Assembly: GCA_027484425.1 (NCBI GenBank)
Contig: JAIXSZ010000011.1
Location: 1 to 48,855, forward strand
Length of the DNA stretch: 48,855 nucleotides
Direction of reading: 5' to 3'
From: Sphingobacteriales bacterium
GTDB taxonomy: Bacteria; Bacteroidota; Bacteroidia; Chitinophagales; Chitinophagaceae
Position numbers and translations under genes: made by a program. Below the pieces are notes generated by a model. That model was not told the DNA's origin. It ran no database searches and saw only the letters and a program-made list of their open reading frames with translations. Below are positions 27,626 through 37,198 of this stretch, piece by piece (the first letter of the stretch is position 1; each line of letters starts with the position of its first letter).

Positions 27626-27974
27626 GCCAAAATACTCTAAAACTTTTTATATAGCCAAGGCATCCGCCTTGGCTATATTTCCATTAGTACTACTCTTATT
27701 ACCTGTCAACACATTCGACACAGGCAGAGACATCTGTTTGTTTACCATCCTTTCGGGTTACAATTGCTGGGGATGCGGTATGACCCGCGCATGTATGCAC
27801 ATCATACACCTTGACCTTGCAGGGGCACTAGCCTATAACAAACTTGCTTTTATAGCACTGCCCATACTTAGCGGTCTAGTGTTAAAAGAGTTTATAGATA
27901 CGATAAAGAAGATACGCTCGTTTTCGGCACCTGTAGCAGACGATGAGGGTACTGAAGAAATGCCCAGCGCATAA
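27609..27974 (+). CDS. DUF2752 membrane protein
   Basis: This 121-residue protein has two transmembrane segments (about 15-33 and 75-93) and the family hallmark CWGCGMTRACMHIIHLDLAGA with two cysteines. Its biochemical role is not known. It overlaps the TM2 gene by 17 bases in another frame, and the two families often occur together in Bacteroidota, so they probably act in one complex. The C-terminal tail is acidic. Confidence 0.85.
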   Translation: MLKRSKPKYSKTFYIAKASALAIFPLVLLLLPVNTFDTGRDICLFTILSGYNCWGCGMTRACMHIIHLDLAGALAYNKLAFIALPILSGLVLKEFIDTIKKIRSFSAPVADDEGTEEMPSA

Positions 27975-28018
27975 GACGTTGTTTTCCCCATTTTTCTAGG
28001 TACTTCCAGAGCAAACCA

Positions 28019-29362
28019 TTAGAAAATCACACACTTCTCCGGATAGTCGGTAGCATGGCGCAACACCAGATTTCTGATGTAGTCATTGTCCTGCATAGGC
28101 TCTATGCTTGCCAACAAAGCATCTACACTTTTTAGCTGTTCTTGCTTATCGCTCAGGTAGCCCATACCATACAGGTTGCCATTGCGCACCAGTATGCAGC
28201 TATGCTCGTTATCATCTATTCCCTTGTCTATTAGCGCAAAGGTGGGTAGTTGTGCTTTTATCCTTGCTATTGCTGCTGCAGCTTTCTGATTATATATAAT
28301 GGGGTCGGAATGGTCTGTAGCGCAACCACAATCGGGTGAAGTAGTAACATTGCACATACGGCTACACAGCCCAAACTCTTCTACCAGCGAGCGTAACATA
28401 AAGTGTCCTTCATTGATCGTATTGAAGGTATATACTGGCTGCACACTTCGTCTTATCTTCTCTACCGCCATGCGCATATATCCCTGCATATCTTCGTACA
28501 CAAACAGCCCAAACTGCGCCAGATAGCCCCGCTGACTGCGATTGTGCACTGGCCAAAGTTTGCGTATCTCAGCACTCTCTAGTATGTGTGCCATCAGCTC
28601 TGTAGCACATTCTTTGTAGGTAATGCGGTGTGTCTCTTTCAGAAAATCTTGTTTCTGTCGGCTGGTTTTATTGTTAGAGAAGTGACTCTTCACCCGCTTG
28701 CGTATATTCAGCGCCTTGCCTATGTATATGGCCTTGCCAGCAGCATTATAAAAGTAGTATACACCAGGGCAAGGGGGTAGCTTATCGAGGTCGGTAACAG
28801 GCAAGTGAGGCGGCAGGTATTGCTCACTGTTGCGCCCCTTGAGCATACTAGCTATCACACCCTGCGAATCATTTTCGGTAATTATGGCCAACAAATCGGC
28901 AGTAGCCAGGGCATCGCCACCAGCACGGTGATGATTGGCATGATTGATGTGGAGCTGTGCTGTAAGCTTACCCAAACTGTATCCATTGAGCCCTGGCAGC
29001 ACCTTGCGCGCTAGCCGCACAGTACATAGTTTTTTTGTATTGAGTTCGTAACCCGCATCCTGAAGGTGATGCTTCACAAACGAGTAATCAAAGTTGACGT
29101 TGTGTGCCACAAACACCTTGTCTTGCAGCAACTCATAGACCTGTGCTGCTATCTCGCTGAATGTAGGTGCATTGGCCACCATGCTATTGTCAATACCTGT
29201 AAGCCGCTGAATGAAGTAAGGAATAGGTATCTGTGGATTGACCAGACTCTCATAAAAGTGAAGTACCTGTTTACCATCGTGTATCACAATACCTATCTCT
29301 GTTATGCCATTTGCAGCCGCATAACTCCCAGTTGTTTCTATATCCACTATTGCATAAAGCAC
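28019..29362 (-). CDS. DEDDh exonuclease fused to GIY-YIG nuclease
   Basis: This 447-residue fusion has an N-terminal DnaQ-like 3'-5' exonuclease (about 1-170) with AIVDIETTG, HNVNFDYSFV and HHRAGGDALAT supplying the DEDDh acidic residues and histidine. A GIY-YIG domain follows at about 198-285 (GVYYFYNAAGKAIYIGKALN, then KRVKSHFS and the Glu of ILESAEIRKLWP). A C-terminal region carries Cys residues (CSRMCN, CGC). The domain order matches the exonuclease/UvrC-N-like proteins of Bacteroidota, which resemble Cho and are thought to serve DNA repair. It starts at GTG directly after an in-frame stop and stands alone. Confidence 0.92.
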   Translation of the reverse strand: MLYAIVDIETTGSYAAANGITEIGIVIHDGKQVLHFYESLVNPQIPIPYFIQRLTGIDNSMVANAPTFSEIAAQVYELLQDKVFVAHNVNFDYSFVKHHLQDAGYELNTKKLCTVRLARKVLPGLNGYSLGKLTAQLHINHANHHRAGGDALATADLLAIITENDSQGVIASMLKGRNSEQYLPPHLPVTDLDKLPPCPGVYYFYNAAGKAIYIGKALNIRKRVKSHFSNNKTSRQKQDFLKETHRITYKECATELMAHILESAEIRKLWPVHNRSQRGYLAQFGLFVYEDMQGYMRMAVEKIRRSVQPVYTFNTINEGHFMLRSLVEEFGLCSRMCNVTTSPDCGCATDHSDPIIYNQKAAAAIARIKAQLPTFALIDKGIDDNEHSCILVRNGNLYGMGYLSDKQEQLKSVDALLASIEPMQDNDYIRNLVLRHATDYPEKCVIF

Positions 29363-29631
29363 CTAATTCCCGTTTTACTTTAACTAACTAAAGATAAATA
29401 CATTTTCCATTACCGTCATCTATGTATAATTTTTGCATCCAAATAGATACTCTCGAATAAGAAAATGACTAATAACGTTTCATTAATAATTTTTCGATAG
29501 GTAGCTACTAATTATTAAGTAACTTGCACGGCTGATGTTAGCAGTAATTTGCTGTTGACAGTAACACCCTATCTACAAACTATAAAGCACACAATTCCTA
29601 TAATGACATTTTTATCCACCATAGGGCGATA

Positions 29632-32391
29632 ATGAAAGCCAGTACATTATATGGTTTACTGTTGTGTGTAGTAGTAGCATTTTGTCCGCATTATGTTGCC
29701 GGGCAGCCGCTTGGGTTCAACATAAAATCTCCCGAACCCAAAAACAGTGCTAAGTACAAAAGAAACGATGCACTGATATTGCCTGGCCCTACAGCACCCA
29801 AACCAGCTTATAACATACCCTCCAAGCCTGCAAGTGTTTCCTTGCCTGCGCCATTTGCAATAAAAGAAAATGAATACACAGCAGACAGTATTGAAAAAGC
29901 GAACTATCGTTTTCCATTACTCACTACATCAACCATACCTACTTTCCTAACGATACCTGTAAAAGATACTGCAAAGGATGCAGTGAACAATATTATACTA
30001 CCCTTGCAGTGGGCCACGAACGCCCAGCATAAAACAGACACCAGTGTAGTAACGATAAACAAACCAAGCACAGACACATCAGGCATACCTATCTCATCGC
30101 CGCAGAATATTGCACTTACCAATGCCACTAAAACAGCTGCGAACTCTAAGGAAACTGCAAACTTGATAGCAATACCCTCTAAACCACAGGTCGCTATAGC
30201 CACAATACCTACTGCGAAAAGAGACACTAACATAGCTACCCAAAAATCCGCTGTACCCTCAAAACCAGCAGCAGTAATAGCCAGTATCCCTGTGCAAAAA
30301 AAGGACAGTATTGCCCCTGCACTAAAGCCTACAGCATCTTCAAAAAAAGAAGTAAAAACATCCAATATCCCTACAAAAAAAGACAGTACAATCACTGCGT
30401 TTAAATCTACTGCACCAACAATAACAACGGTAACTGCTACACCCGCTATAAAAATAGACAGCAACATCACTGCACTAAAAACAAGTACACCACCACAAGC
30501 AGCAATCCCAATAGCCACTATACCTACTGCAAAAAAAGACAGCAGCATTACTGCACTAAAAAACACTATTGCAATAAAGCAGCCAGCCATAACTGAAGTA
30601 AAGCTTACAGATAGTGTAACCAACCTCAAAAAGAATGAAGGTACACGCCTACCGAATTATGCAAACACAGGGATGACTGCCCCCCCAAAACCACCAATAA
30701 AAAAAGGTGTATCTGGGCTACTTCAAGACGAGCTACAAAAACACACTGCTGCTAACACAAAAACCATAAAGCAATACCTAAACCAAGGTGCTGACATACG
30801 CACCACCTCCACCGACGGATTCACAGTATTACATGCTGCTGCGATAGCCAACGACTATCAACTGGCTGAAAAATGCCTGAATAAAAAAGTAAAAGCCAAT
30901 GCTATTTGGCTCACAGCCACTAATGCCACTACCCCACTCTACTGGGCTATGAAATATAAAAGTGGCGATGTGGCACAGCTTATAATAGACAACTATGGCA
31001 CATTGGGTGTAGCAAATGGTATAGTGACGCAACGATACGATAGCGGCAACTTCTACACAGGCACTATAAAAAATGGCGACAGAAACGGCAATGGCAGCAT
31101 GTACTATGCAGATGGCGAAAAGTATGATGGCAACTGGGTGAATGGTGAGATGAGTGGCTTCGGTATATTCTATTACGCCGAAGGTACTGTGTATGAAGGC
31201 AACTGGAAAAATGACAAAATGAATGGGCAAGGCATCATTCATTTATCTAATGGCGACAGGTATGAAGGTATATGGGAAAATGGTGTGCTGCAAGGTAAGG
31301 GGATCTTTGTGTGGGATAATGGCAACCGCTATGAGGGCTCGTTTGACAAAGGAAAACTGTCAGGGCAAGGCATCTTTTACTGGATAAAGGGAGACAAATA
31401 TGTGGGCAGTTTCCGCAATGGCAAAATGTGGGGTAAGGGTATAAAGTACTGCACCAATGGTGACGTATTGGAGGGTACTTGGGTGGATGATAGCTTGACT
31501 GGTACAGCCACCTGCACTAGCAAAAAAGGTGATAAATATGTAGGTGAGTTCAGAAATGATATGCTGAATGGTAAAGGAATTGCCTACTTCAAAAACGGCG
31601 ACAAATACGAAGGCGAGTGGAAAAACAGCATGTACCATGGCTATGGAGTATTCAAATGGAAGAATGGCAATATGTACAAAGGCCAGTTTGAGAACAACAA
31701 AATGCATGGCAAAGGTGAATTCTTATGGAGCACTTGCGAGCGATATGTAGGCGAATTTGCCAATGACAAAAAAGAAGGAAAAGGCACCATGTACTACACT
31801 ACCGACGATAGGTATATAGGCGAATGGAGCAATGACATGGAGAATGGACAAGGCATATTTGTATGGCAGAATGGCGATAAATATGTAGGCGAGTTCAAAG
31901 ACGACCGTATAAGCGGCTGGGGAGTGTGTACTTGGCAAAATGGCGATAAGTATGAAGGTAATTACTTGAATAGTAACCGCCACGGCAGGGGCACCTATAC
32001 TTGGTATAATGGCGACAAGTATGTAGGGAGTTTTGAAAACAATATGCGTTGGGGCGAAGAGGGCACTTATTACTGGACCTTTGGCGACATGTATACCGGA
32101 CAATGGGTACACGATCGCAAAAACGGATGTGGCACCTTTATGTGGACAGATGGCAGCCGCTATGTGGGCGACTTTGACAATGACCGCAGACAGGGCAACG
32201 GCACCTATACTATAACCACGGTAGGTACCATAAAAAACTGCCCCCGCAGCGTAAAATATACGGGTGACTGGAAAAATGGCCAGAAACATGGCAAAGGAAA
32301 ATGCTACGATGCACAGGGCCATTTAGTGTACGAAGGGCCATTTGAGAACGACAAACCCACTGGATTCTACCCCTACAGGCAGGCTATGTAA
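29632..32391 (+). CDS. Exported ankyrin/MORN repeat protein
   Basis: The 919-residue protein opens with a signal peptide (cleavage near residue 24, YVAGQ). Residues about 30-330 are low-complexity, rich in Thr, Ala, Pro, Lys and Ser, with about six degenerate units of the type IPTAKKDSSITALK. Residues about 390-460 form two ankyrin-like repeats (DGFTVLHAAAIANDYQLAEK, and ATTPLYWAMKYKSGDVAQLI). From about 470 to 905 come some 19 MORN-type units (pattern GDKYVGEFKNG..GKGIF.W.N). MORN strings bind lipids or proteins in eukaryotes, but the bacterial role is unclear. Being exported with no obvious catalytic domain, it may scaffold or bind at the cell envelope. Confidence 0.9.
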   Translation: MKASTLYGLLLCVVVAFCPHYVAGQPLGFNIKSPEPKNSAKYKRNDALILPGPTAPKPAYNIPSKPASVSLPAPFAIKENEYTADSIEKANYRFPLLTTSTIPTFLTIPVKDTAKDAVNNIILPLQWATNAQHKTDTSVVTINKPSTDTSGIPISSPQNIALTNATKTAANSKETANLIAIPSKPQVAIATIPTAKRDTNIATQKSAVPSKPAAVIASIPVQKKDSIAPALKPTASSKKEVKTSNIPTKKDSTITAFKSTAPTITTVTATPAIKIDSNITALKTSTPPQAAIPIATIPTAKKDSSITALKNTIAIKQPAITEVKLTDSVTNLKKNEGTRLPNYANTGMTAPPKPPIKKGVSGLLQDELQKHTAANTKTIKQYLNQGADIRTTSTDGFTVLHAAAIANDYQLAEKCLNKKVKANAIWLTATNATTPLYWAMKYKSGDVAQLIIDNYGTLGVANGIVTQRYDSGNFYTGTIKNGDRNGNGSMYYADGEKYDGNWVNGEMSGFGIFYYAEGTVYEGNWKNDKMNGQGIIHLSNGDRYEGIWENGVLQGKGIFVWDNGNRYEGSFDKGKLSGQGIFYWIKGDKYVGSFRNGKMWGKGIKYCTNGDVLEGTWVDDSLTGTATCTSKKGDKYVGEFRNDMLNGKGIAYFKNGDKYEGEWKNSMYHGYGVFKWKNGNMYKGQFENNKMHGKGEFLWSTCERYVGEFANDKKEGKGTMYYTTDDRYIGEWSNDMENGQGIFVWQNGDKYVGEFKDDRISGWGVCTWQNGDKYEGNYLNSNRHGRGTYTWYNGDKYVGSFENNMRWGEEGTYYWTFGDMYTGQWVHDRKNGCGTFMWTDGSRYVGDFDNDRRQGNGTYTITTVGTIKNCPRSVKYTGDWKNGQKHGKGKCYDAQGHLVYEGPFENDKPTGFYPYRQAM

Positions 32392-32502
32392 AGAGGAGTA
32401 CCGATTCACCAAAAGCACTAGCGCTCTTGGTTACCGCAATCAATTACTATCTTGTGTTGTAGGTTGCTTTATTTTCCAAAGGCAAATAATATCTTCACTC
32501 TG

Positions 32503-34779
32503 ATGAGAATCTTGTTTTTAGTAGCACTCTGTTGCTGTAGTGCCACTTATGCGCAGCATAGGAGCCTGATACAATATGTAAATCCTATAGTAGGCACCCA
32601 CAGGATGGGGCATACCTACCCAGGCGCTACGGTACCCTTTGGTGCGGTACAACTGAGCCCCGATACCGATACCCTGCCCTACGAGGTGAATGCTACCTAC
32701 AACAAAGACGTGTATAAATATTGCGCCGGTTATCAGTACTCCGATAAAACCATCGTAGGGTTCAGCCATACACACTTTAGCGGCACTGGTCACTCAGATT
32801 TGGGCGACTTTCTGGTAATGCCCACCACAGGCAAGCTGCTACTGAACCCCGGCACTGCTGCTAACCCAGAGAGTGGTTATAGATCCACATTCAGTCATGC
32901 TACCGAAATAGCCCAACCCAACTACTACAGCGTGATGCTGGATAAATACAACATCAAAGCAGAGCTCACCACTACTACTCGGGTAGGCTTGCACCAATAT
33001 ACTTTCCCTGCTACCGATAGTGCCCAAATCATACTGGATATGGTACATGGCATCTACAACTATTCCGACAAAAACGTGTGGTCTTTCCTACGAGTAGAAA
33101 ACGACACACTGGTAACAGGCTACAGACAAACAAATGGTTGGGGACGCACACGTACCGTATATTTTGCAATGGCTTTCTCAAAACCTATCACATCTTACGG
33201 CTATGAGAACAACTCTAAAAAGCAGGTGTACCGCGGCTTCTGGCGAAAGTTTGATGAACTTCATAATTTCCCCGAAATAGCTGGCACACAGATAAAAGCC
33301 TATTTCAACTTCAGTACTACCGCAGGCGAAAAAATTAAAATCAAGTTTGCCATCTCTCCCGTCAGTACCCGCAATGCGGTGTTAAACATGACCACCGAAG
33401 TACCACACTGGAACTTTGAAAAAACAAAACAACAAGGGCAAGATGAATGGGAGAAAGAACTAGCCAAAACAGAAGTACAGGGCGATACCGAAACCATGAA
33501 AAATTTCTACACTGCAATATACCATACGCTCATCAATCCTACGGTGTACATGGATGTAAATAGTGAATATAAAGGACTCGACCAAAACATACACACCGCT
33601 ACTAGCTTCACTAACTACACTACTTTTTCACTTTGGGACACTTACCGTGCACTACACCCATTGTACAACTTGCTCCAACCCCAGCGCAATGCCGATATGG
33701 TGAGCTCTATGCTGGCACACTACGACCAAAGTGCCCATAAAATGCTGCCTGTGTGGAGCAACAGTGCCAACGAAAACTGGTGTATGATAGGCTACCACAG
33801 CGTGTCTGTAATAGCCGATGCAGTGGTAAAGGGCACCTACTATGCTGACGCACAAAAAGCACTAGAGGCATGCATAGCCACCGCAAACCACAAAAACTAT
33901 GATGGCATAGCCTACTACCTGCAACTGGGTTATGTACCCGAAGACAAAAACAGAGCATCAGTATCTAAAACACTGGAATATGCCTATGACGACTGGTGTA
34001 TAGCCCAACTGGCACAGAAGATAGGCCGAACAGACATCTACAACGAATACTCGAAGCGCGCAAACAACTACCAGAATGTATATGATGCTAGCACCGGATA
34101 CATGCACCCCCGTATGAGCGATGGTAGTTTCAAAAAAGACTTTGATGTGCTGAACACAGATGAAGCAGGCTATATAGAGGGCAACGCATGGAACTATAGC
34201 CTGTATGTGCCACACCAGCCCGCGGCTATGATAGCACTGATGGGTGGCAAAAAACGATTTGTAGCACACCTCGATTCACTGTTCAGCATGCAACTGCCCG
34301 ATAGCTATTTTGCCAATACGGAAGACATAAGCCGCGATGGCATAATAGGCAACTATGTGCATGGCAATGAGCCAGCCCATCATGTAGCCTATCTCTACAA
34401 CTACACCAATGAACCCCACAAAACACAAGAACGAGTGCGGATGATACTGAACAAAATGTACCACCCCACACCCGGCGGACTAGGAGGCAACGACGATTGC
34501 GGACAAATGAGTGCTTGGTATATATTCAGCTCACTGGGCTTCTACCCTATGGCACCAGGCAGCGACAGGTATGAGCTGGGCAGTCCTGCCATACAAAGTG
34601 CCGTCCTGCATTTGCAAAACGGCAAAACACTGACCATAAGCACCAAAAACCAAAGCAAGAAAAATGTGTATGTGCGCAGTGTAACGCTAAATGGAATTAA
34701 ACTCAACCAAACATACATTACCCACAACGACCTAATGAATGGTGGCACACTGGTTTTTGAAATGAGTGCCAAGTGGTAA
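32503..34779 (+). CDS. GH92 alpha-1,2-mannosidase
   Basis: The 758-residue exported glycosidase trims alpha-linked mannose from glycans by a calcium-dependent inverting mechanism. A signal peptide (RILFLVALCCCSATYAQ) precedes the mature start QYVNPIVGT. GH92 landmarks are GHTYPGATVPFGAVQLSPDT, FSHTHFSGTGHSDLGDF, YIEGNAWNYSLYVPHQ, GNEPAHHVAYLYNY and GGNDDCGQMSAWYIFSSLGF, the last holding catalytic acidic residues. The ATG at MRILFLVAL is preferred over a TTG 17 codons upstream. It follows the MORN gene by 111 bases on the same strand. No SusCD pair is nearby, so this is not an obvious polysaccharide utilisation locus. Confidence 0.94.
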   Translation: MRILFLVALCCCSATYAQHRSLIQYVNPIVGTHRMGHTYPGATVPFGAVQLSPDTDTLPYEVNATYNKDVYKYCAGYQYSDKTIVGFSHTHFSGTGHSDLGDFLVMPTTGKLLLNPGTAANPESGYRSTFSHATEIAQPNYYSVMLDKYNIKAELTTTTRVGLHQYTFPATDSAQIILDMVHGIYNYSDKNVWSFLRVENDTLVTGYRQTNGWGRTRTVYFAMAFSKPITSYGYENNSKKQVYRGFWRKFDELHNFPEIAGTQIKAYFNFSTTAGEKIKIKFAISPVSTRNAVLNMTTEVPHWNFEKTKQQGQDEWEKELAKTEVQGDTETMKNFYTAIYHTLINPTVYMDVNSEYKGLDQNIHTATSFTNYTTFSLWDTYRALHPLYNLLQPQRNADMVSSMLAHYDQSAHKMLPVWSNSANENWCMIGYHSVSVIADAVVKGTYYADAQKALEACIATANHKNYDGIAYYLQLGYVPEDKNRASVSKTLEYAYDDWCIAQLAQKIGRTDIYNEYSKRANNYQNVYDASTGYMHPRMSDGSFKKDFDVLNTDEAGYIEGNAWNYSLYVPHQPAAMIALMGGKKRFVAHLDSLFSMQLPDSYFANTEDISRDGIIGNYVHGNEPAHHVAYLYNYTNEPHKTQERVRMILNKMYHPTPGGLGGNDDCGQMSAWYIFSSLGFYPMAPGSDRYELGSPAIQSAVLHLQNGKTLTISTKNQSKKNVYVRSVTLNGIKLNQTYITHNDLMNGGTLVFEMSAKW

Positions 34780-34805
34780 TGCCTGCAAGCTCGCCAGTAC
34801 TATTG

Positions 34806-35180
34806 TTATAGCACACTGGTTATCCACCAGGTATTGCCATAGGGGTCTGTTACACCACATGTTCTGCCATAGTCTTGCGTGCTAGGCTCCATTACCACGG
34901 TAGCACCAGCACTGAGTGCGGCAGTATAGGTATCATCTGCATTGGGTACATACACAAACAGATTGGCAGTTTGTGGTGCCCACTGCTCCGTAGCATCGCA
35001 ATACATGATGGTGCTGCCACCTATCTGTAGCTCAGAGTGCATCACCTGATTGCTACCCTCTCTGAGGCGGGTCATTATAACAGTAGCACCAAAAACCTGC
35101 GCTGCAAATGCTGCAAAACCCGCTGCCCCAGCTACCATCAGGTAGGGCATCACAGACTGGTGTGTAGTAGGAATATTCAT
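34806..35180 (-). CDS. VOC superfamily protein (PhnB/glyoxalase-like)
   Basis: This 124-residue single-domain protein has the vicinal oxygen chelate fold pattern: an N-terminal VMPYLMVAGAAGFAAFAAQVFGA segment, a middle MHSELQIGGSTIMYCD, and the C-terminal GVTDPYGNTWWITS that closes many PhnB-like proteins. The usual metal ligands appear only partly (His in MHSEL), so enzyme activity is uncertain. It is convergent with the GH92 gene, separated by 26 bases. Confidence 0.82.
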   Translation of the reverse strand: MNIPTTHQSVMPYLMVAGAAGFAAFAAQVFGATVIMTRLREGSNQVMHSELQIGGSTIMYCDATEQWAPQTANLFVYVPNADDTYTAALSAGATVVMEPSTQDYGRTCGVTDPYGNTWWITSVL

Positions 35181-35320
35181 TTTAATACGTTGTTTTATTA
35201 CTGGTTATCAATACTACAAATGTACTGGGGTAGTATCATGCATAATTGTAAAAATGCGACATTCTTTTTGAGGGGAGGGGGTGGTACCACATAAAAATCT
35301 TCTAGCAAAATAGATTTTAC

Positions 35321-35791
35321 CTAATCATTTATTATAGCTAAGATTTTACATGGATTATTTTCTTTAATAGCATTGGATAATTGATTGTTGATTGAAGTAT
35401 AGTAAGGCTTACCAGATGCAATTTTTATCACCCAAGGAAACCCACCAACAACTTTCTGATCATATAAAAGTCTATTCACAATCCGATAGTTTACTTCAGT
35501 ATGAACTGCCTTCCCTTCGATGTAGATAACTTGAATTTCTTTGTCAAGATTAGGGAGTATTTCATTTTCCACAAACGCTTTACTCTTCGTTTTGTTAGTG
35601 TATACTAGAAACTTGCCTTCGTTTTGTGTTCTTAAAAAGTCTTGATACTCAAGTTCATTTTCTTTGTCCTTTGACCTTAAAAATGGTAGTGCTAAAATGA
35701 ATATTGGCAGAAATAGCAAAAACATAATTGCTCCAATTGCCAATAAAAAGGCAACAAGGCTAATGTCTCTAAATTTTTCAAGCCATTTCAA
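35321..35791 (-). CDS. Hypothetical membrane-anchored protein
   Basis: The 156-residue protein has one hydrophobic N-terminal segment (about 12-35, SLVAFLLAIGAIMFLLFLPI) and a soluble remainder with alternating beta and alpha text and a LVYTNKTKSKAFVENEILPN segment. No domain is recognised. The start is TTG: no in-frame ATG lies between an upstream stop and the membrane segment. The region is richer in A+T than its neighbours, and it begins the accessory stretch that holds the toxin-antitoxin loci. Confidence 0.65.
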   Translation of the reverse strand: MKWLEKFRDISLVAFLLAIGAIMFLLFLPIFILALPFLRSKDKENELEYQDFLRTQNEGKFLVYTNKTKSKAFVENEILPNLDKEIQVIYIEGKAVHTEVNYRIVNRLLYDQKVVGGFPWVIKIASGKPYYTSINNQLSNAIKENNPCKILAIIND

Positions 35792-35878
35792 AAGGAAATA
35801 GTTTTTTAATTAAAGTTATAAGAATGCTTTATTAGGTTATACCTAAATCTCTTTTTATAACTCCTGAATCTTTAATGC

Positions 35879-36301
35879 TTATTCATTATTTAGTCTTTTC
35901 ATTAACCATATCACCCTTTCTTCTACAAACAATATTTGCGGATGATAAACACTCAAATATTCAACTTCTTTCCACTCGTTTTGTTCTAAATCGAATTTCT
36001 TTTCAGTATCTCTATACAGTTGTTTGAAGTAAGCATCTCTTTTCTTTAGCCATTGTCTTTGCTGCAGTTTCAATTCCTGCATTTCTTCAGGCGAAAGAGT
36101 TTGCCGCAATTTGTTGTAAACTACATTTAGCAAACTATCCAACTTGTTATAATATGCAGCAGTGTACCCCAACATGTTTACTCCTTTATCCATCAGTTCT
36201 TGATGCTCCCTATCTAAATCTCTTACAGTTTGTAAACTTTGGGCACCACAAAAAGTGGGCAATAAAGAGAATAAAAAGAGTAAGTATTTAGTAAATTTCA
36301 T
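35879..36301 (-). CDS. LprI-like (DUF1311) secreted protein
   Basis: The 140-residue product starts with a signal peptide (MKFTKYLLFLFSLLPTFCGA). A helical region follows with the DUF1311/LprI pattern (YYNKLDSLLNVVYNKLRQTL, then LQQRQWLKKRDAYFKQLYRD). Family members are periplasmic or lipoprotein-type proteins, and the mycobacterial LprI inhibits lysozyme. That role is not shown here, and the usual cysteines of the family are lacking. An alternative start nine codons upstream would precede the signal. It is on the same strand as the preceding hypothetical gene, separated by about 90 bases. Confidence 0.7.
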   Translation of the reverse strand: MKFTKYLLFLFSLLPTFCGAQSLQTVRDLDREHQELMDKGVNMLGYTAAYYNKLDSLLNVVYNKLRQTLSPEEMQELKLQQRQWLKKRDAYFKQLYRDTEKKFDLEQNEWKEVEYLSVYHPQILFVEERVIWLMKRLNNE

Positions 36302-36686
36302 TCCAAACAATAAGGACAATTTTGACATTAATAGTTACAAGCGTAGACTAAATTTATAACGGAAATTCTGATTTTTGATAAAACAGAAAAATACTATATT
36401 GAACTCTGTATTTCGTTTGGCTATTGTGTCGAAGGACTATTTAGTTAAATAGTTTAGTGTATCAAACCTCCACTATTATTTAAGCAAGGTAGCAACACTT
36501 TATTGTCATTTACGTATTTACAACTAGCAAGTTTGATCTTAGACCTTCTCACTTTTTGTGGATGAATGTCGAAGAAATATCAGCGATCCGCACAACAAAA
36601 AAAAGCTGCTAAATTTGCAACATCTAAATCAGTACTAGGTTTTGCACTAAAAACGTTTTGTCGTGAAAATATAGCAACTTTGCAAT
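36302..36686. other. AT-rich non-coding gap before the toxin-antitoxin pair
   Basis: This stretch of 385 bases holds no convincing gene. It contains a perfect TAAATTTG on the plus strand about 70 bases before the antitoxin ATG, and a near match (CAACTTTG) within 5 bases of that ATG. Neither has a TTG at the expected distance, so the promoter is unsettled. Confidence 0.4.
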
Positions 36687-36896
36687 ATGAAAACAGCGAA
36701 TATTCTAATAGCACACCCAGCAAATAGTACTAAAATGAATGCCTTAATGGCGGTTATGAAGGCATTAGACATAGAATACGAAGTATCTAAATATGATCCT
36801 CAATATGTGGATATGATACTTCAGGGAGATAAGGACAGAATAGCTGGGAAAGGAAAAACAATTACAATTGATGAATTGGATGCATTATGGAAATAA
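36687..36896 (+). CDS. Antitoxin of a YoeB-type module (DUF2683-like)
   Basis: The 69-residue protein begins with a beta strand (MKTANILIAHP), then a helix (KMNALMAVMKALDIEYEVS), and a C-terminal acidic helix ending ITIDELDALWK. It overlaps the following toxin ATG by 10 bases, the usual antitoxin-first arrangement. The sequence is unlike the Phd/YefM antitoxin of the next module. The N-terminal form resembles small Bacteroidota antitoxins, but the family name is uncertain. The role is inferred from position. Confidence 0.7.
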   Translation: MKTANILIAHPANSTKMNALMAVMKALDIEYEVSKYDPQYVDMILQGDKDRIAGKGKTITIDELDALWK

Positions 36897-37147
36897 TTCT
36901 GCTTCCGAAAGCTGAAGAGCATTTGCATTTTTGGCAAAAAACAAACAACAAGGCACTTCTGAAGCGGATAGCTACACTTATTAGAGCTATAACAGACGAG
37001 CCATATCATGGTATCGGCAAACCCGAACAGTTGAAGTATGAACTAGCAGGTAAATGGTCGCGCAGAATAGACAAAGAAAATCGTATAGTTTATGCTATTT
37101 CAGATAATGTGCTATATATCTATGCTTTAAAAGGGCATTACCAATAA
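36887..37147 (+). CDS. Txe/YoeB family mRNA interferase toxin (first copy)
   Basis: This 86-residue RelE-superfamily RNase would cleave mRNA at the ribosome when free of antitoxin. The catalytic set known from E. coli YoeB (Glu46, Arg65, His83, Tyr84) is present as Glu47, Arg66, His84 and Tyr85. The family text is GIGKPEQLKYELAGKWSRRI, followed by KENRIVYA and the C-terminal KGHYQ. The ATG overlaps the antitoxin gene by 10 bases. A second YoeB module begins 78 bases downstream. Confidence 0.9.
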   Translation: MEIILLPKAEEHLHFWQKTNNKALLKRIATLIRAITDEPYHGIGKPEQLKYELAGKWSRRIDKENRIVYAISDNVLYIYALKGHYQ

Positions 37148-37198
37148 TATCTATTGTGTAAAATGAAAACAATTAGCGCAATACTCCAACTAAAATCT

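Noticed and set aside
29904-30629. 241-codon hydrophobic minus-strand frame
   Set aside because: It mirrors the low-complexity N-terminal repeats of the MORN protein, and the hydrophobic text comes from the reverse complement of Thr/Lys/Ala codons.
32503-34779. Part of a polysaccharide utilisation locus around GH92
   Set aside because: No SusC/SusD-like pair, sensor or other glycosidase is adjacent.
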